Below are positions 34,118 through 43,818 of a DNA stretch of 64,000 bases, in pieces (the stretch's first letter is position 1; every line of letters begins with the position of its first letter). The notes beneath the pieces were generated by a model. The model worked only from the letters and a program-made list of their open reading frames with translations. It was not told the origin of the DNA and did not search any database. Position numbers and translations under genes: made by a program. This DNA comes from Accumulibacter appositus (lineage in GTDB: Bacteria; Pseudomonadota; Gammaproteobacteria; Burkholderiales; Rhodocyclaceae). The stretch lies in NCBI RefSeq assembly GCF_035440685.1, contig NZ_DAORMW010000018.1; one strand, written 5' to 3'.

Positions 34118-34954
34118 TCAGGTCTTGTGACGAAAGAGGACACGCGCACCGATATTGATCGCCAACACCAGCAAGGCGATCAGCAGGGCGCCGCCCCAGG
34201 CCAGCTCAATCCAGTTGTCGTAGGGACTCATGGCGAACTGAAAAATGACCACCGGCAGATTGCCCATTGGCTCCGACATGTCAGCGCTGAAGAACTGGTT
34301 GTTGAGCGCCGTAAACAGCAGTGGCGCCGTTTCGCCGGTGACCCGCGCGATAGCCAGCAGGACGCCGGTCACCACACCGGCCTTGACCGAGCGCAGGGTC
34401 ACTTTCAGTGACACCTGCCAACGCGGCGCGCCGATCGCGAAAGCCGCCTCGCGCAGACTCGACGGCACCAGTCTAAGCATGTTCTCGGTGGTGCGCACGA
34501 CGACGGGAATGGCGATCAGGGACAGCGCGACCGAACCGGCCCAGCCGGAAAAACCACCCACGGTCGCCACCATCAGTGCGTAAACGAAGAGACCAACGAC
34601 TATCGACGGCGCCGACAGCATGATGTCGGTGACGAAGCGGGTCGTCGCCGCGAACTTCGAGGTGTCGCCGTACTCGGCCAGATAGATGCCGGCAAGAATA
34701 CCGATCGGGGTGGACACCAGCGTCGCAAAACCGACAATCATGACGCTGCCGACGATCGCATTGCGCAGCCCACCGCCTTCGCTACCCGGTGCCGGCGTGT
34801 CCTGGGTAAAGAAATCCCAGCTCAGGGCGGCGAAGCCTTTCGAAAACAGGGTCCACAGTATCCACATCAAGGCCGCCAGACCAAAGGCCATGGCCAGCAT
34901 TGACAAGCCGATACCGAGACGGTTGATTAACATTCGACGACGATAATGTTCCAT
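34118..34954 (-). CDS. pstA: Phosphate ABC transporter permease PstA
   Basis: This 278-residue inner-membrane permease has six predicted helices and the typical STPIGILAGIYLAEYG and VVRTTENMLRLVPSSLREAA (EAA loop) regions. It forms the channel with PstC. It lies 18 bases from both pstC and pstB. Confidence 0.95.
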   Translation of the reverse strand: MEHYRRRMLINRLGIGLSMLAMAFGLAALMWILWTLFSKGFAALSWDFFTQDTPAPGSEGGGLRNAIVGSVMIVGFATLVSTPIGILAGIYLAEYGDTSKFAATTRFVTDIMLSAPSIVVGLFVYALMVATVGGFSGWAGSVALSLIAIPVVVRTTENMLRLVPSSLREAAFAIGAPRWQVSLKVTLRSVKAGVVTGVLLAIARVTGETAPLLFTALNNQFFSADMSEPMGNLPVVIFQFAMSPYDNWIELAWGGALLIALLVLAINIGARVLFRHKT

Positions 34955-34972
34955 TGCAGCCCCTGTGGCGTC

Positions 34973-35971
34973 TCAAACGCCCTGCCTGGCGCTGGCGCGA
35001 TGGACTAGCCAGCGCGACAGTCCGAGGACGACGCAGGTGATGACGAACAGCACCAGGCCGAGCGCAAACAGCGACGAGGTATGCAGCCCCGGATCCGCCT
35101 CGCCGAACTCGTTGGCCAGTAGCGAAGCAATCGAGTTGCCCGGCGCAAAGAAGCTGCCGGCGATGCGATTGGCGTTGCCGATAACGAAGGTGACGGCCAT
35201 CGTCTCGCCCAGGGCGCGTCCGAGGCCGAGCATGATGCCGCCGATGACGCCGACACGTGTATAAGGCAAGACGATGTTCCAGACCACCTCCCAGGTCGTG
35301 CAACCAAGGCCGTAGGCGGATTCCTTGAGCACCGCTGGCACGGTGTCGAAGACGTCACGCATTACCGAGGCAATGAAGGGAATCACCATCAGCGCCAGCA
35401 CGATGCCTGCCGACAGTATGCCGATCCCGAGCGGCGGGCCGGCGAACCAGCCACCGATCACCGGCAGATCGCCAAAGCCTGCCTGCACCCAGGGCTGAAC
35501 ATTCCTGGCGAACAAGGGTGCGAAAACAAACAGGCCCCAGATGCCGTAAATGATCGAGGGAACCCCGGCGAGCAATTCGATGGCCGTCCCCAGCGGCCGA
35601 CGCAGCCAGCCCGGACAACTCTCGGTGAGAAACAGCGCGATACCAAAGCTCACCGGCACCCCGATCAGCAGCGCGATGAGCGACGTGCTGAGCGTGCCGT
35701 AGATCGAGATCAGGGCACCGAACTCGTCGTCCGGCACGCTCCACGCCTCGCTCCACAGAAAAGCGGGTCCGAAGGCGCGGAACGCGGGCGCCGCCTCGAT
35801 GGCCAGTGAAATCAGAATCCCGGCCAGCGCCGCCAGCACCAGAAAGGCGAACAGGAAAGTGAGCTTGTGGAAGATCGAATCCTGATGTTTGAAGATCCTG
35901 ACCTGGACAGCGTACGCATCTACCTGCGCGTGCGCTGCCGAATCAGTCATTCTCACTGTTTTCCACGCCAT
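34973..35971 (-). CDS. pstC: Phosphate ABC transporter permease PstC
   Basis: This is a permease of about 332 residues with a cytoplasmic N-terminal extension, a first helix at about residues 40-65 and the conserved GVPVSFGIALFLTESCPGW, AGVPSIIYGIWGLFVFAPL and VLKESAYGLGCTTWEVVW blocks. The ATG at 35971 is a choice among several in-frame starts (35998, 35971, 35950). It is 126 bases downstream of the pstS stop. Confidence 0.93.
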   Translation of the reverse strand: MAWKTVRMTDSAAHAQVDAYAVQVRIFKHQDSIFHKLTFLFAFLVLAALAGILISLAIEAAPAFRAFGPAFLWSEAWSVPDDEFGALISIYGTLSTSLIALLIGVPVSFGIALFLTESCPGWLRRPLGTAIELLAGVPSIIYGIWGLFVFAPLFARNVQPWVQAGFGDLPVIGGWFAGPPLGIGILSAGIVLALMVIPFIASVMRDVFDTVPAVLKESAYGLGCTTWEVVWNIVLPYTRVGVIGGIMLGLGRALGETMAVTFVIGNANRIAGSFFAPGNSIASLLANEFGEADPGLHTSSLFALGLVLFVITCVVLGLSRWLVHRASARQGV

Positions 35972-36097
35972 GCTCTCTTCCATACCGCCCCTTCCCACTA
36001 TCGACTTCAGTCGCCTAACACAGCTTGCGCGGACGCCCCGACGCTGGCGAGGCGGCGTCTTGCGAAGCCCGCCGCAATTGCCTGGCGAACCGCACGA

Positions 36098-37126
36098 CTA
36101 CTTGATGCGCTTCATCTCGGCTTCGATGGTGCCCACCACGTTGGCCGGCAGGGGGACAAAGTCCAGCTCGTCAGCCAGCGTCCCGCCCTTGTTCAGCGCC
36201 CAGCTGAAGAAGTCCACCACGCCCTGCTGTTTGGCAGCGTCTTCACCTTTTTCGTAGGCCAGGATGTAGGTTGCGCTGACGATCGGCCAGGCCTCCTTTG
36301 CCGTCTGGTCGAGCATGTCAGGTGCCATGCCCTTGACTTTGAAATCGGCGCCGGCGGCGGCCGCCGCGAAGGCCTCGCCGCTGGGCAACACGAAATTTCC
36401 GGCCTTGTTCTTCAGCGCGGCGAAGGCCAAACCGTTCTTTTTGGCATCGGCGTAGTCGACGTAGCCGATGGTGCCGGCAATTTTCTGGACGTTTGCCGCG
36501 ACACCCGGGTTGCCCTTGCCACCGATCTCATTGGCCGGCCAGTTGACACTCTTGCCGACACCGACGTCGCGCACGAAGTCAGCCGACTGCTTGGCCAAGT
36601 AGCGGGTCATCACGTCGGTGGTACCGGAGCCGTCCGAGCGGTGGACGATGGTGATCGCAGTCGGCGGCAGCTTGAGATCCGGGTTCAGGCTGGTGATGGC
36701 AGGATCGTTCCACTTGGTGATGGCACCGCGAAAGATATTGGCAGCCGTCGGACCATCCAGCTTGAGTTGCCCGGAAGAGATGCCAGGGAGATTGAGCACA
36801 ATGGTCACCGCGCCAATCACGGAAGGGAACTGCACCAGGCCGGCAGCGTTCAGATCCGCTGCGCTCAAGGGCGCGTCGGTGCCGCCGAAATCAACGGTCT
36901 TGGCCTTGATCTGCTTGATACCACCGGAAGAACCGATACCCTGGTAATTGACCGACTTGCCGGTGGCGGCCTGGTAAGCTTCGGCCCACTTGGTATACAC
37001 CGCGTAGGGGAAGGTCGCGCCGGCGCCGGTCAGGTCGGCGGCTTGCGCAGCGATCGACCCGAAGCCCATGGCCATGGCCGCGGCGACGCCGGAAATCTTC
37101 AGGAAAACGCGTTTTGAAACGATCAT
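36098..37126 (-). CDS. pstS: Phosphate-binding protein PstS
   Basis: This 342-residue periplasmic protein has a signal peptide cleaved after SIAAQA. Phosphate-site motifs are GAGATFP at the mature N-terminus, GIGSSGGIKQI, and HRSDGSGTTDVMTRYL. The ATG at 37126 follows GGAGA at eight bases. It heads pstSCAB. A candidate Pho box lies upstream, so induction by phosphate limitation is likely. Confidence 0.96.
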   Translation of the reverse strand: MIVSKRVFLKISGVAAAMAMGFGSIAAQAADLTGAGATFPYAVYTKWAEAYQAATGKSVNYQGIGSSGGIKQIKAKTVDFGGTDAPLSAADLNAAGLVQFPSVIGAVTIVLNLPGISSGQLKLDGPTAANIFRGAITKWNDPAITSLNPDLKLPPTAITIVHRSDGSGTTDVMTRYLAKQSADFVRDVGVGKSVNWPANEIGGKGNPGVAANVQKIAGTIGYVDYADAKKNGLAFAALKNKAGNFVLPSGEAFAAAAAGADFKVKGMAPDMLDQTAKEAWPIVSATYILAYEKGEDAAKQQGVVDFFSWALNKGGTLADELDFVPLPANVVGTIEAEMKRIK

Positions 37127-37173
37127 GATTTCTCCATTGAGTGAGAGTTCGTGCTGCAGTAGCAACGCGATTG

Positions 37174-37207
37174 ATCTTACGGAGCGAATGTTTCAGCACC
37201 ATGACTC
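37174..37207 (-). promoter_or_regulatory. Candidate Pho box and -10 of pstS
   Basis: On the minus strand GAGTCATGGTGCTGAAAC (37190-37207) approximates the tandem CTGTCAT-N4-CTGTCAC PhoB site. It is followed ten bases later by TAAGAT (37174-37179), the usual spacing. The match is imperfect. Confidence 0.45.
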
Positions 37208-37288
37208 GGCTGCTCGACGGCGCCCGCAAATTGCAGGCATACTGCCGAGCATGTTTCTCGCTCTTCGCTCCCCGAAAGCGGCGTCGCC

Positions 37289-37858
37289 GTGAATGACCTT
37301 GTCGAAAGCTGGCAGTCACTCGACGGAACGCGGCTCGAAATGCGCCAAATGCGGCCAAGCGACGCGCCGCAGGTCAAGGCGTCGCTGAACACACTGTCGG
37401 CCGATACCCGGCGTCGCCGCTTCTTCGTCTCGATCGCCGAATTCTCCGACGATGCGGTGCACCGACTGATCGACATTGATCCGGCCAGGGAGTACCTGCT
37501 GGTCGTTTTACGGCGCGAGGATGGAATTGAAATCCCGATTGCCGGCGGCCGCTTCGTTCACGAGGATGAGCGTCCGGATTGCACCTTTTCCCTGCTCATC
37601 GGCGACCCCTGGCAAGGCCAGGGCATCGGACGCCGGATCCTCAAGGCGCTGATTCGCGAAGCGTCACGGCGCGGCTTGCGGCGCATGCACGGGCATGTGC
37701 TGGCCGACAACAGGCCGATGCTCGATCTGGCACGGGCGCAGCGTTTCGCGATTCTGGAAAGCGACCAGGGCGACGATGTTCTGGAGATCGTTCGCGAGCT
37801 TCCCGATCGCTGGTCGCTGCGCTGGGACACCTTCTTGCGGAGACTCTGGCGACGATAG
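37289..37858 (+). CDS. GNAT-family N-acetyltransferase
   Basis: This 189-residue acetyltransferase starts at a GTG (GCCGTGAATG). The GNAT core includes MRQMRPSDAPQVKASL and the acetyl-CoA loop GDPWQGQGIGRRILKAL, followed by RGLRRMHGHVLADNRPMLDLARAQRF. This resembles the acetyltransferase domains that modify acyl-CoA synthetases. The substrate is unknown. It is divergent from pstS. Confidence 0.85.
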   Translation: MNDLVESWQSLDGTRLEMRQMRPSDAPQVKASLNTLSADTRRRRFFVSIAEFSDDAVHRLIDIDPAREYLLVVLRREDGIEIPIAGGRFVHEDERPDCTFSLLIGDPWQGQGIGRRILKALIREASRRGLRRMHGHVLADNRPMLDLARAQRFAILESDQGDDVLEIVRELPDRWSLRWDTFLRRLWRR

Positions 37859-38137
37859 GCGCTACCCGGCACTGGCCGCGCCGCAGGGGCAGAGGCAATT
37901 GCGCTAAAGTTCGTTGCCCGCTGGCCGTTAGCATAGTGTAGTTATGCAATCCATTGCTGCTGACATGTCTGTTCAAGCCTCAGCAGACTGCCAGCGACTT
38001 TGCGCAGCGCGTGACATCGAACAACATGGGCGCCGCCCTGCGCGAGCGTTCGCAAGCGGCAGGAATGGCCCAATCAGCGGCTGGCGATGATCCACCCTAC
38101 AAGCCGCTTTGACGGCAACTACCCCGGGAGAATGGCA

Positions 38138-39778
38138 ATGAAGGTCGGTGAATGGAGTATCAAGACGCGCTTCGTCGTGGTATTGGTCGTGGCGGTGCTC
38201 GGCCTCGCCGCGCTCGGCCTGAACTCGCTCTATGAACTGCGCAAGGGCATGCTGGAAGATCGCAAGGACAAGATCCACGCGCTGGTCGAGGTGGCCACTG
38301 GCGTCGTTGCCCGCTTTCACGAGCTGGCCAAGAGTGGCGCACTGAGTGAAGACGAGGCAAAAAGGCAGGCACTCGAAACCGTGCGCCAGATGCGCTACGC
38401 GAACGGGGAGTATTTCTTCGTCCTCGACAGCCAGCATCAGTTCGTGATGCACGCGGCGAAAGCGGCGCTGGAAGGCAAGAGCGGCGCCGACTTGCGCGAC
38501 CCGAACGGCAAATTGTTCATCCAGGAGCTGGTGAGCGTCGCACAGGCCAGCGAGCAGGGAGGCATTGTCGACTATTCCTTTGCCAAAGCCGGCAGCGACA
38601 AAGCGGTCCCCAAACTCAGCTATTCCGCCCACTTCAAGCCGTGGGGCTGGGTAATCGGCACCGGCATCTATCTCGAGGACGTTGACCAGACGTTCCAGCG
38701 CGAAGCGATCAACGCCCTGATCATCATCGCGCTGGTCATTACCGTCCTCGCCGGCGTATCGATCTGGATCGGGCGCAGCGTGCTGCGCCAGCTGGGCGGC
38801 GAACCTGCCGACGCGTCGGCGATCGCGCTGCGCATCGCCGGCGGCGACCTCGGCCAGGAAATAAACGCCGGGAGACTGCTCGTTGGCAGCCTGATGCATT
38901 CGATCGCGCAGATGCAGAACCGCCTGCGTGGCATCATCGCCGAGATCGGCCAGTTGTCCAGTTCTCTGGCCAGCAGCGCCAGCGAAATTTCGGTAGCGAC
39001 CGACGAAACGCGCCACGCGGCCGAGGCGCAGGCCAACTCGACGTCGGCAACGGCTGCTTCGATCGAGGAACTGACGGTGAGCATCAACGAGGTGGCCCAG
39101 AACGCTCAGCTGACCGGAGAGAACTCTCAAGCCGCTGCGAGCTGCGCTGAACAGGGGCGTGCACTGGTCAGCAGCTCGGCCGCCGAAATCGAGAAAGTCG
39201 CCGAAATCGTCGCCCGCTCGTCCGAGCAGATCCGCCTGCTGGCGACGCGTTCACGGGATATTGGCGGTATTGCCGAGGTGATCAGGGAGATCGCCGAGCA
39301 GACCAACCTGCTGGCACTGAATGCGGCCATCGAAGCAGCCCGCGCCGGCGAGCAGGGCCGCGGCTTCGCGGTCGTCGCCGACGAAGTTCGCAAGCTCGCC
39401 GAACGGACCAGCAAGGCCACCAACGAAATCAGTACCATGGTGGTCAGCGTCCAGGCCGATACCGAATTGGCAGTCGGCGCCATGGGTGAGGCGGCTCCGC
39501 AGGTGAGCCGTAGCCTCGATAAGGCGCGCGAGGCCAGTGACATGCTCGAATCGATTCACCGGCAGGCGCATGAATCCAGCGAACGCGTGCAGCAGGTGGC
39601 GACCGCCACCCGCGAACAGGCGACGGTGGCCAACGACATCGCCGGGCACGTGCAGAACATCGCCTCGATGACCGAGGAAACAAATGCCACCATGCACAGC
39701 AATGCCGAGTCGGCGAGCGCCCTCAACGGCCTCGCCAACCGCTTGCGTGAAGTGGTCGCCTATTTTCGTGTCACCTGA
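38138..39778 (+). CDS. Methyl-accepting chemotaxis protein with Cache domain
   Basis: This 546-residue chemoreceptor has TM1 near residues 10-32, a periplasmic single Cache domain (NGEYFFVLDSQHQFVMHA, FKPWGWVIGTGIYLEDV), TM2 near 190-215, a HAMP domain and a signalling domain with the hairpin tip EIAEQTNLLALNAAIEAARAGEQGRG. Methylation helices are rich in Glu/Gln/Ala. No C-terminal NWETF-like tether is present. The ATG at 38138 is seven bases from GGGAGA; an ATG at 38132 is too close to it. The ligand is unknown; sCache_2 domains often bind small organic acids. Confidence 0.92.
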   Translation: MKVGEWSIKTRFVVVLVVAVLGLAALGLNSLYELRKGMLEDRKDKIHALVEVATGVVARFHELAKSGALSEDEAKRQALETVRQMRYANGEYFFVLDSQHQFVMHAAKAALEGKSGADLRDPNGKLFIQELVSVAQASEQGGIVDYSFAKAGSDKAVPKLSYSAHFKPWGWVIGTGIYLEDVDQTFQREAINALIIIALVITVLAGVSIWIGRSVLRQLGGEPADASAIALRIAGGDLGQEINAGRLLVGSLMHSIAQMQNRLRGIIAEIGQLSSSLASSASEISVATDETRHAAEAQANSTSATAASIEELTVSINEVAQNAQLTGENSQAAASCAEQGRALVSSSAAEIEKVAEIVARSSEQIRLLATRSRDIGGIAEVIREIAEQTNLLALNAAIEAARAGEQGRGFAVVADEVRKLAERTSKATNEISTMVVSVQADTELAVGAMGEAAPQVSRSLDKAREASDMLESIHRQAHESSERVQQVATATREQATVANDIAGHVQNIASMTEETNATMHSNAESASALNGLANRLREVVAYFRVT

Positions 39779-39855
39779 AGACGAGCAAGGGCTGCGCCAC
39801 GGAGGGAGAGAAGCATGAAGCCACGCCGACCGGGACACTGCCCGCGCCTCGCGCT

Positions 39856-41961
39856 TCAGGCTTTCAGCAACTCGTCGCGATTTCCCAGCCAGCGCCGGAG
39901 ATGGCGTTCGGCGCACGCGGGATCGTTGCGCAGTAGCTGTACTGCCATCTCCCGTGCCAGCTCGACGAGGTCGGCATCGGCTTCGAGGTCGGCATAGCGG
40001 AGCAGCGGCACGCCCGATTGGCGGCTGCCGACGAACTCACCGGGGCCACGCAGACGAAGGTCCTGGCGAGCGATCTCGAAACCGTCCGTGTGCTCGAAAA
40101 TGATCTTCAGGCGCGCCCGTGCCATTGCCGACAACGGCTGCTGATAGAGCAGGACGCAAAGCGAATCATGCGTGCCGCGCCCGACGCGTCCGCGTAACTG
40201 ATGCAGCTGCGCGAGCCCGAAGCGCTCGGCGTGTTCGATGACCATCAGGCTGGCGTTGGCCACGTCGACGCCGACTTCGATGACCGTCGTCGCCACCAGC
40301 ACGTCGATCTGGCCAGCAACAAACGCGGCCATCACTGCTGCTTTCTCGGTACCGCTCAGGCGGCCGTGAACCAGGCCAATGCGCAGACCGGCCAGTTCGC
40401 CGAGCAAAGCCGTGTACGTATCAAGGGCCGCCTGCAGCTGCAGCTTTGCCGATTCTTCGATCAAGGGGCAAACCCAGTAAGCCTGTCGCCCGGCAGCAAC
40501 CACGCCGCGCACGGCGGCAGTCACTTCCTCACGGCGCGCATCCGAGAATAGCCGGGTGCGCACCGGCGAGCGACCAGCCGGCATTTCGTCGATCAGAGAA
40601 ACATCGAGATCGGCGTAGTAACTCATCGCCAGGGTGCGCGGAATCGGTGTTGCGGACATCATCAGCTGGTGCGGATTGCCCCCTTTGCGCCGCAAGTCGA
40701 GCCGCTGTACGACGCCGAAACGATGCTGTTCGTCGATGATCGCCAGACCGAGGCGGGCAAAATCCAGGCCTTCCTGGATCAGGGCATGTGTTCCGACGAC
40801 CAGCTGCGCACTCGTCGCCGCCTGTTGGCGCAGCGCCCGCCGGCTCCTGGCGCCGAGACGACCCGAGAGGCACACCACCTCGACACCCAGTGGCTCCAGC
40901 CAGGCGCGCAGCTTGAGGAAGTGCTGCTCGGCGAGAATTTCGGTCGGGGCCATGAGAGCCGCCTGATAACCGGCCTCGATGGTCTGACAGATGGCCATGG
41001 CGGCGACGATCGTCTTGCCACAGCCGACGTCGCCCTGCAGCAGGCGCTGCATCGGAAACGGTTGCTCGAGGTCGCCGCCAATTTCGCCGGCAACGCGCTG
41101 CTGCGCATCGGTCAGCGCAAATGGCAGTGCCGCCAGCAGACTCGCCGCCAGGCGCCCGGCGGCGAGCAGCAACGGAGCGCCCTTGCGCCGGCGCGCCAGA
41201 TAGGCCCGCCGCAAGGACAGCTGCTGCGCCATTAGCTCGTCGAACTTGATTCGCCGCCAGGCCGGATGGCTGCGACTCTGCAGCGTGACTGCGGCAAGCT
41301 CGGGCGGTGGCGAATGCAACAAGCCCAGCGCCGCTGCCAGGGCAGGCAGGCGATGCGCCGCGCACCAGTTGGCGTCGAGGAGCTCGCTGAGATCGACCGC
41401 GCGCATGGCTCGTGCAATGAGTTTACGCAAGACCCCCTGCGCCAGCCCGGCGGTCGTCGGATAGACGGGGGTCAGCGACTGCGGCAGTGCCTCATCGGTG
41501 GTCGCTGCGCTCAGAGCGTTCAGAGTGCTCAGGATGCGGTAACGTGGATGCACCATCTCGAGCCCGAGGAAGCCGTCACGGATCTCGCCGAAGATGCGCA
41601 GCCGCAGCCGGTTTTGACGCGCGTTCTCGAAAGCCCTCTGCTGGCTGCCGTAGAAACTCAGAAAGCGCAGGCGGAGGAGGTTTTTCTCGTCAGTGTCCGA
41701 AGGGGCATCGGCAACATCACAGGCGTCGCTGACGGTGACCAGCAGCTGGCGGCGCGGTGCCATGCTGATCGCGACATCGCCGACCAGCGCCTCGATCTGC
41801 AGCGGCACTCCCAGCGGCGCCTCGGCAAGGGCCGTGACGCGCGTCTCATCCTCGTAGCGCAGGGGCAGGTGCAAAACGAGGTCTTCGCGCCGCTCGATAC
41901 CGAGCTTGTGCAGGCGGCTCCTGATCGCTGGCGGCGCGTCGATCTCGTCCGCAGGCGGCAT
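39856..41961 (-). CDS. recG: ATP-dependent DNA helicase RecG
   Basis: This 701-residue RecG has an N-terminal OB/wedge domain (residues 1-210) with the DLVLHLPLRYED motif, followed by helicase motifs I (GDVGCGKT), II (DEQH), III (SATPIPR), V and VI (QLRGRVGRG) and the C-terminal TRG-type segment. RecG remodels stalled forks and D-loops. The stop codon of ridA overlaps its start by one base, so the two genes are cotranscribed. Confidence 0.96.
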   Translation of the reverse strand: MPPADEIDAPPAIRSRLHKLGIERREDLVLHLPLRYEDETRVTALAEAPLGVPLQIEALVGDVAISMAPRRQLLVTVSDACDVADAPSDTDEKNLLRLRFLSFYGSQQRAFENARQNRLRLRIFGEIRDGFLGLEMVHPRYRILSTLNALSAATTDEALPQSLTPVYPTTAGLAQGVLRKLIARAMRAVDLSELLDANWCAAHRLPALAAALGLLHSPPPELAAVTLQSRSHPAWRRIKFDELMAQQLSLRRAYLARRRKGAPLLLAAGRLAASLLAALPFALTDAQQRVAGEIGGDLEQPFPMQRLLQGDVGCGKTIVAAMAICQTIEAGYQAALMAPTEILAEQHFLKLRAWLEPLGVEVVCLSGRLGARSRRALRQQAATSAQLVVGTHALIQEGLDFARLGLAIIDEQHRFGVVQRLDLRRKGGNPHQLMMSATPIPRTLAMSYYADLDVSLIDEMPAGRSPVRTRLFSDARREEVTAAVRGVVAAGRQAYWVCPLIEESAKLQLQAALDTYTALLGELAGLRIGLVHGRLSGTEKAAVMAAFVAGQIDVLVATTVIEVGVDVANASLMVIEHAERFGLAQLHQLRGRVGRGTHDSLCVLLYQQPLSAMARARLKIIFEHTDGFEIARQDLRLRGPGEFVGSRQSGVPLLRYADLEADADLVELAREMAVQLLRNDPACAERHLRRWLGNRDELLKA

Positions 41962-42344
41962 CAGCCGCCGAGGACCAGTACCGCGTCGGCCTCGACCAGC
42001 CCGTTGCGCGGCAAAGCCGCGACACCGACCGCCGCACGCGCAGGAAAAGGCTCCGCAAAATAGCTCTTCATCACCTCGTTGACTTTCGCGAAATGCGCCA
42101 GATCGGTGAGATAGACGTTCAGTTTGACGACATCAGCCAGCGAGCCACCAGCGGCTTCGGCGACCGCCTTGAGGTTGTCGAAAACGCGCACGATCTGCGC
42201 ATCGATTCCGTCAACAACGTCCATGCTCACCGGGTCGAGGCCGATCTGACCGGAGAGGTAGACCGTATCACCCACTCTTACCGCTTGTGAGTAGGTGCCG
42301 ATAGCAGCTGGCGCGTCGCTTGTCGAAATGATCGTTCTTGCCAT
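41961..42344 (-). CDS. ridA: RidA family enamine/imine deaminase
   Basis: This 127-residue protein has the RidA signature: SAPAAIGTYSQAVRVGDTVYLSGQIG at the N-terminus, a KLNVYLTDLAHFAKVNEV helix and PARAAVGVAALPRNGLVEADA with the catalytic Arg. It clears reactive 2-aminoacrylate formed by PLP enzymes. Its stop overlaps the recG start by one base. Confidence 0.93.
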   Translation of the reverse strand: MARTIISTSDAPAAIGTYSQAVRVGDTVYLSGQIGLDPVSMDVVDGIDAQIVRVFDNLKAVAEAAGGSLADVVKLNVYLTDLAHFAKVNEVMKSYFAEPFPARAAVGVAALPRNGLVEADAVLVLGG

Positions 42345-42370
42345 GGTGGTGTCCTCTACAATGATTCGAG

Positions 42371-42498
42371 TTTAATGCGAAAGTCGCGCAAGCGGCTCAC
42401 GAAAGTCCCTTCTCCCGTCGCGGGAGAAGGCTTGGGAAAGAGGGGGCGGTCATGACGTTCATGATCCGAGTTATCTCGCCATGTCATGAACGTTAAAC
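42371..42498. repeat. Dispersed intergenic three-hairpin repeat, copy B
   Basis: This is the same orientation as copy A, between ridA and a TPR gene, starting TTAATGCGAAAGTCGCGC and ending AACGTTAAACGG. It contains the CCTTCTCCCG/CGGGAGAAGG hairpin almost perfectly paired, followed by TCATGAC repeats. Confidence 0.85.
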
Positions 42499-42510
42499 GG
42501 GAGAGTGTAA

Positions 42511-42849
42511 ATGAGCACCGCGATCATCACCAATCTCGAAAAATTGCTCGGCGGTCCGCGCGACGGCGCCCTGCTCCGCTATTCGCTGGGTAACGAGCAC
42601 CTGAAGGCCGGCGATTTCGAGCAGGCGGCCAGGCACTTGCGTGCGGCGATCGAAGCTGACGCGAGCTACTCCGCCGCCTGGAAACTGCTCGGTAAAGCGC
42701 TCAGCGAAGGCTCTCACCCAGAGGAAGCCCTGGCCGCCTATGAACACGGAATCCTCGTCGCCGAAGGAAAAGGCGACCTTCAGGCGGCCAAGGAGATGCG
42801 CGTTTTCGCACGTCGCGTGCAACAGCAACTGGCGGCGCCAGACCGCTGA
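42511..42849 (+). CDS. TPR-containing hypothetical protein
   Basis: This 112-residue protein contains two to three tetratricopeptide-like helical pairs (LLRYSLGNEHLKAGDFEQAARHLRAA, SAAWKLLGKALSEGSHPEEALAAYEHG). Such proteins usually mediate protein-protein contacts; the partner is unknown. It is convergent with the SPOR gene, with seven bases between stops, and repeat copy B lies immediately upstream. Confidence 0.75.
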   Translation: MSTAIITNLEKLLGGPRDGALLRYSLGNEHLKAGDFEQAARHLRAAIEADASYSAAWKLLGKALSEGSHPEEALAAYEHGILVAEGKGDLQAAKEMRVFARRVQQQLAAPDR

Positions 42850-42855
42850 AGCGGC

Positions 42856-43671
42856 TTAGGGCTTGCCGACCTTGCGCACCGTACTGGGCGCATCGATACC
42901 CAGCCTCTTGAGTTGCCGGCGAGCCGCCTCGGCCTCGGCGCGATTCTTGAAAGGACCGATCTGCAAGCGCGCTTCGAGCGTTGCGGGGATTCCTTCCTGC
43001 GCCAGTCGCGCCTGCCATTCCTCGGCCAGAGCCAGATCGGAGAATAGTCCCGACTGCACGATGTAGCCCGAGACCAGCCGCACGGCCACGGTGGGCGGCG
43101 GTTCGACCACCGATGGAGGCGGCGTAGCCGCGATTGCGGAGCTCGCTGTGGGCCGTGTGGCGGGAGGCGGCAAAGCCGGTGTGGCGGCCACGCGCGGCGG
43201 CGGCGGCGGTACCGGTAGCGCGCTGTCGCCTGCAGCAGCAGCGGCTTTTGGCGCGCGCGCCTGAATACTGCCGGCATCCGTCTTTTTGGCAGGGGAGCTT
43301 TCCGCACCGGGATCGCTTGCGACTTCGCTGGCAGCTTCACTAGCGGCTGCTTGCTCGCTTGCTGCCGGCGGCTCTTCAACGGGCGATGCAAGCGGCGTCT
43401 CGGCTGCCGTCAGTGCTTGCACCGGTTCTCTCTTCCTGACCGGTACCGGTTCCGTGAACTGCTGTCCCGTTTGCCAATCATCCGGTGCGTTGGCATAGTC
43501 GAACAGCGCCAGCACGCCAAGCAGTGCCAGAATCATCAAACCGGCCAGTCCCATCCGCCACAGCAACTGGCGCTTAAGATCGGCTCTCCCCTCGGCGGCC
43601 GCTTGAGCCGGGCCCACGCTGGGCGCCGCCTGAACGTTTGCGGCCTTGGCCTTAGTCCCCTGAGCCAGCAT
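42856..43671 (-). CDS. SPOR-domain cell-division-related membrane protein
   Basis: This 271-residue bitopic protein has a membrane helix near residues 35-55 (MGLAGLMILALLGVLALFDYA), a Pro/Ala-rich periplasmic linker from 60 to 195, and a C-terminal SPOR domain from about 200 (RLVSGYIVQSGLFSDLALAE to FKNRAEAEAARRQL). SPOR domains bind denuded peptidoglycan at division septa. The family resembles FtsN/DedD-like proteins but is too divergent to name. Confidence 0.85.
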   Translation of the reverse strand: MLAQGTKAKAANVQAAPSVGPAQAAAEGRADLKRQLLWRMGLAGLMILALLGVLALFDYANAPDDWQTGQQFTEPVPVRKREPVQALTAAETPLASPVEEPPAASEQAAASEAASEVASDPGAESSPAKKTDAGSIQARAPKAAAAAGDSALPVPPPPPRVAATPALPPPATRPTASSAIAATPPPSVVEPPPTVAVRLVSGYIVQSGLFSDLALAEEWQARLAQEGIPATLEARLQIGPFKNRAEAEAARRQLKRLGIDAPSTVRKVGKP

Positions 43672-43689
43672 CTGCCCCCTGCTCCTCTG

Positions 43690-43818
43690 TTAACGGTCGC
43701 TACCCAGTCGAGACACCACAAACAATGGAAGTCGTGACCGTTTTCCCCTCTTCCCCAACCCTTCTCCCGCCAGGCGAGAAGGGAGCTTCATGAGTCGCAT
43801 GCGCGACTCTCGCATCAA
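43690..43818. repeat. Dispersed intergenic three-hairpin repeat, copy C
   Basis: This is in the inverse orientation to copies A and B. The reverse complement reads GAGAGTCGCGCATGCGACTC, then a CCCTTCTCGC...GCGGGAGAAGGG hairpin, and CGGTCACGAC with GCGACCGTTAA at the end. It lies between the SPOR and DUF2802 genes. Confidence 0.8.
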
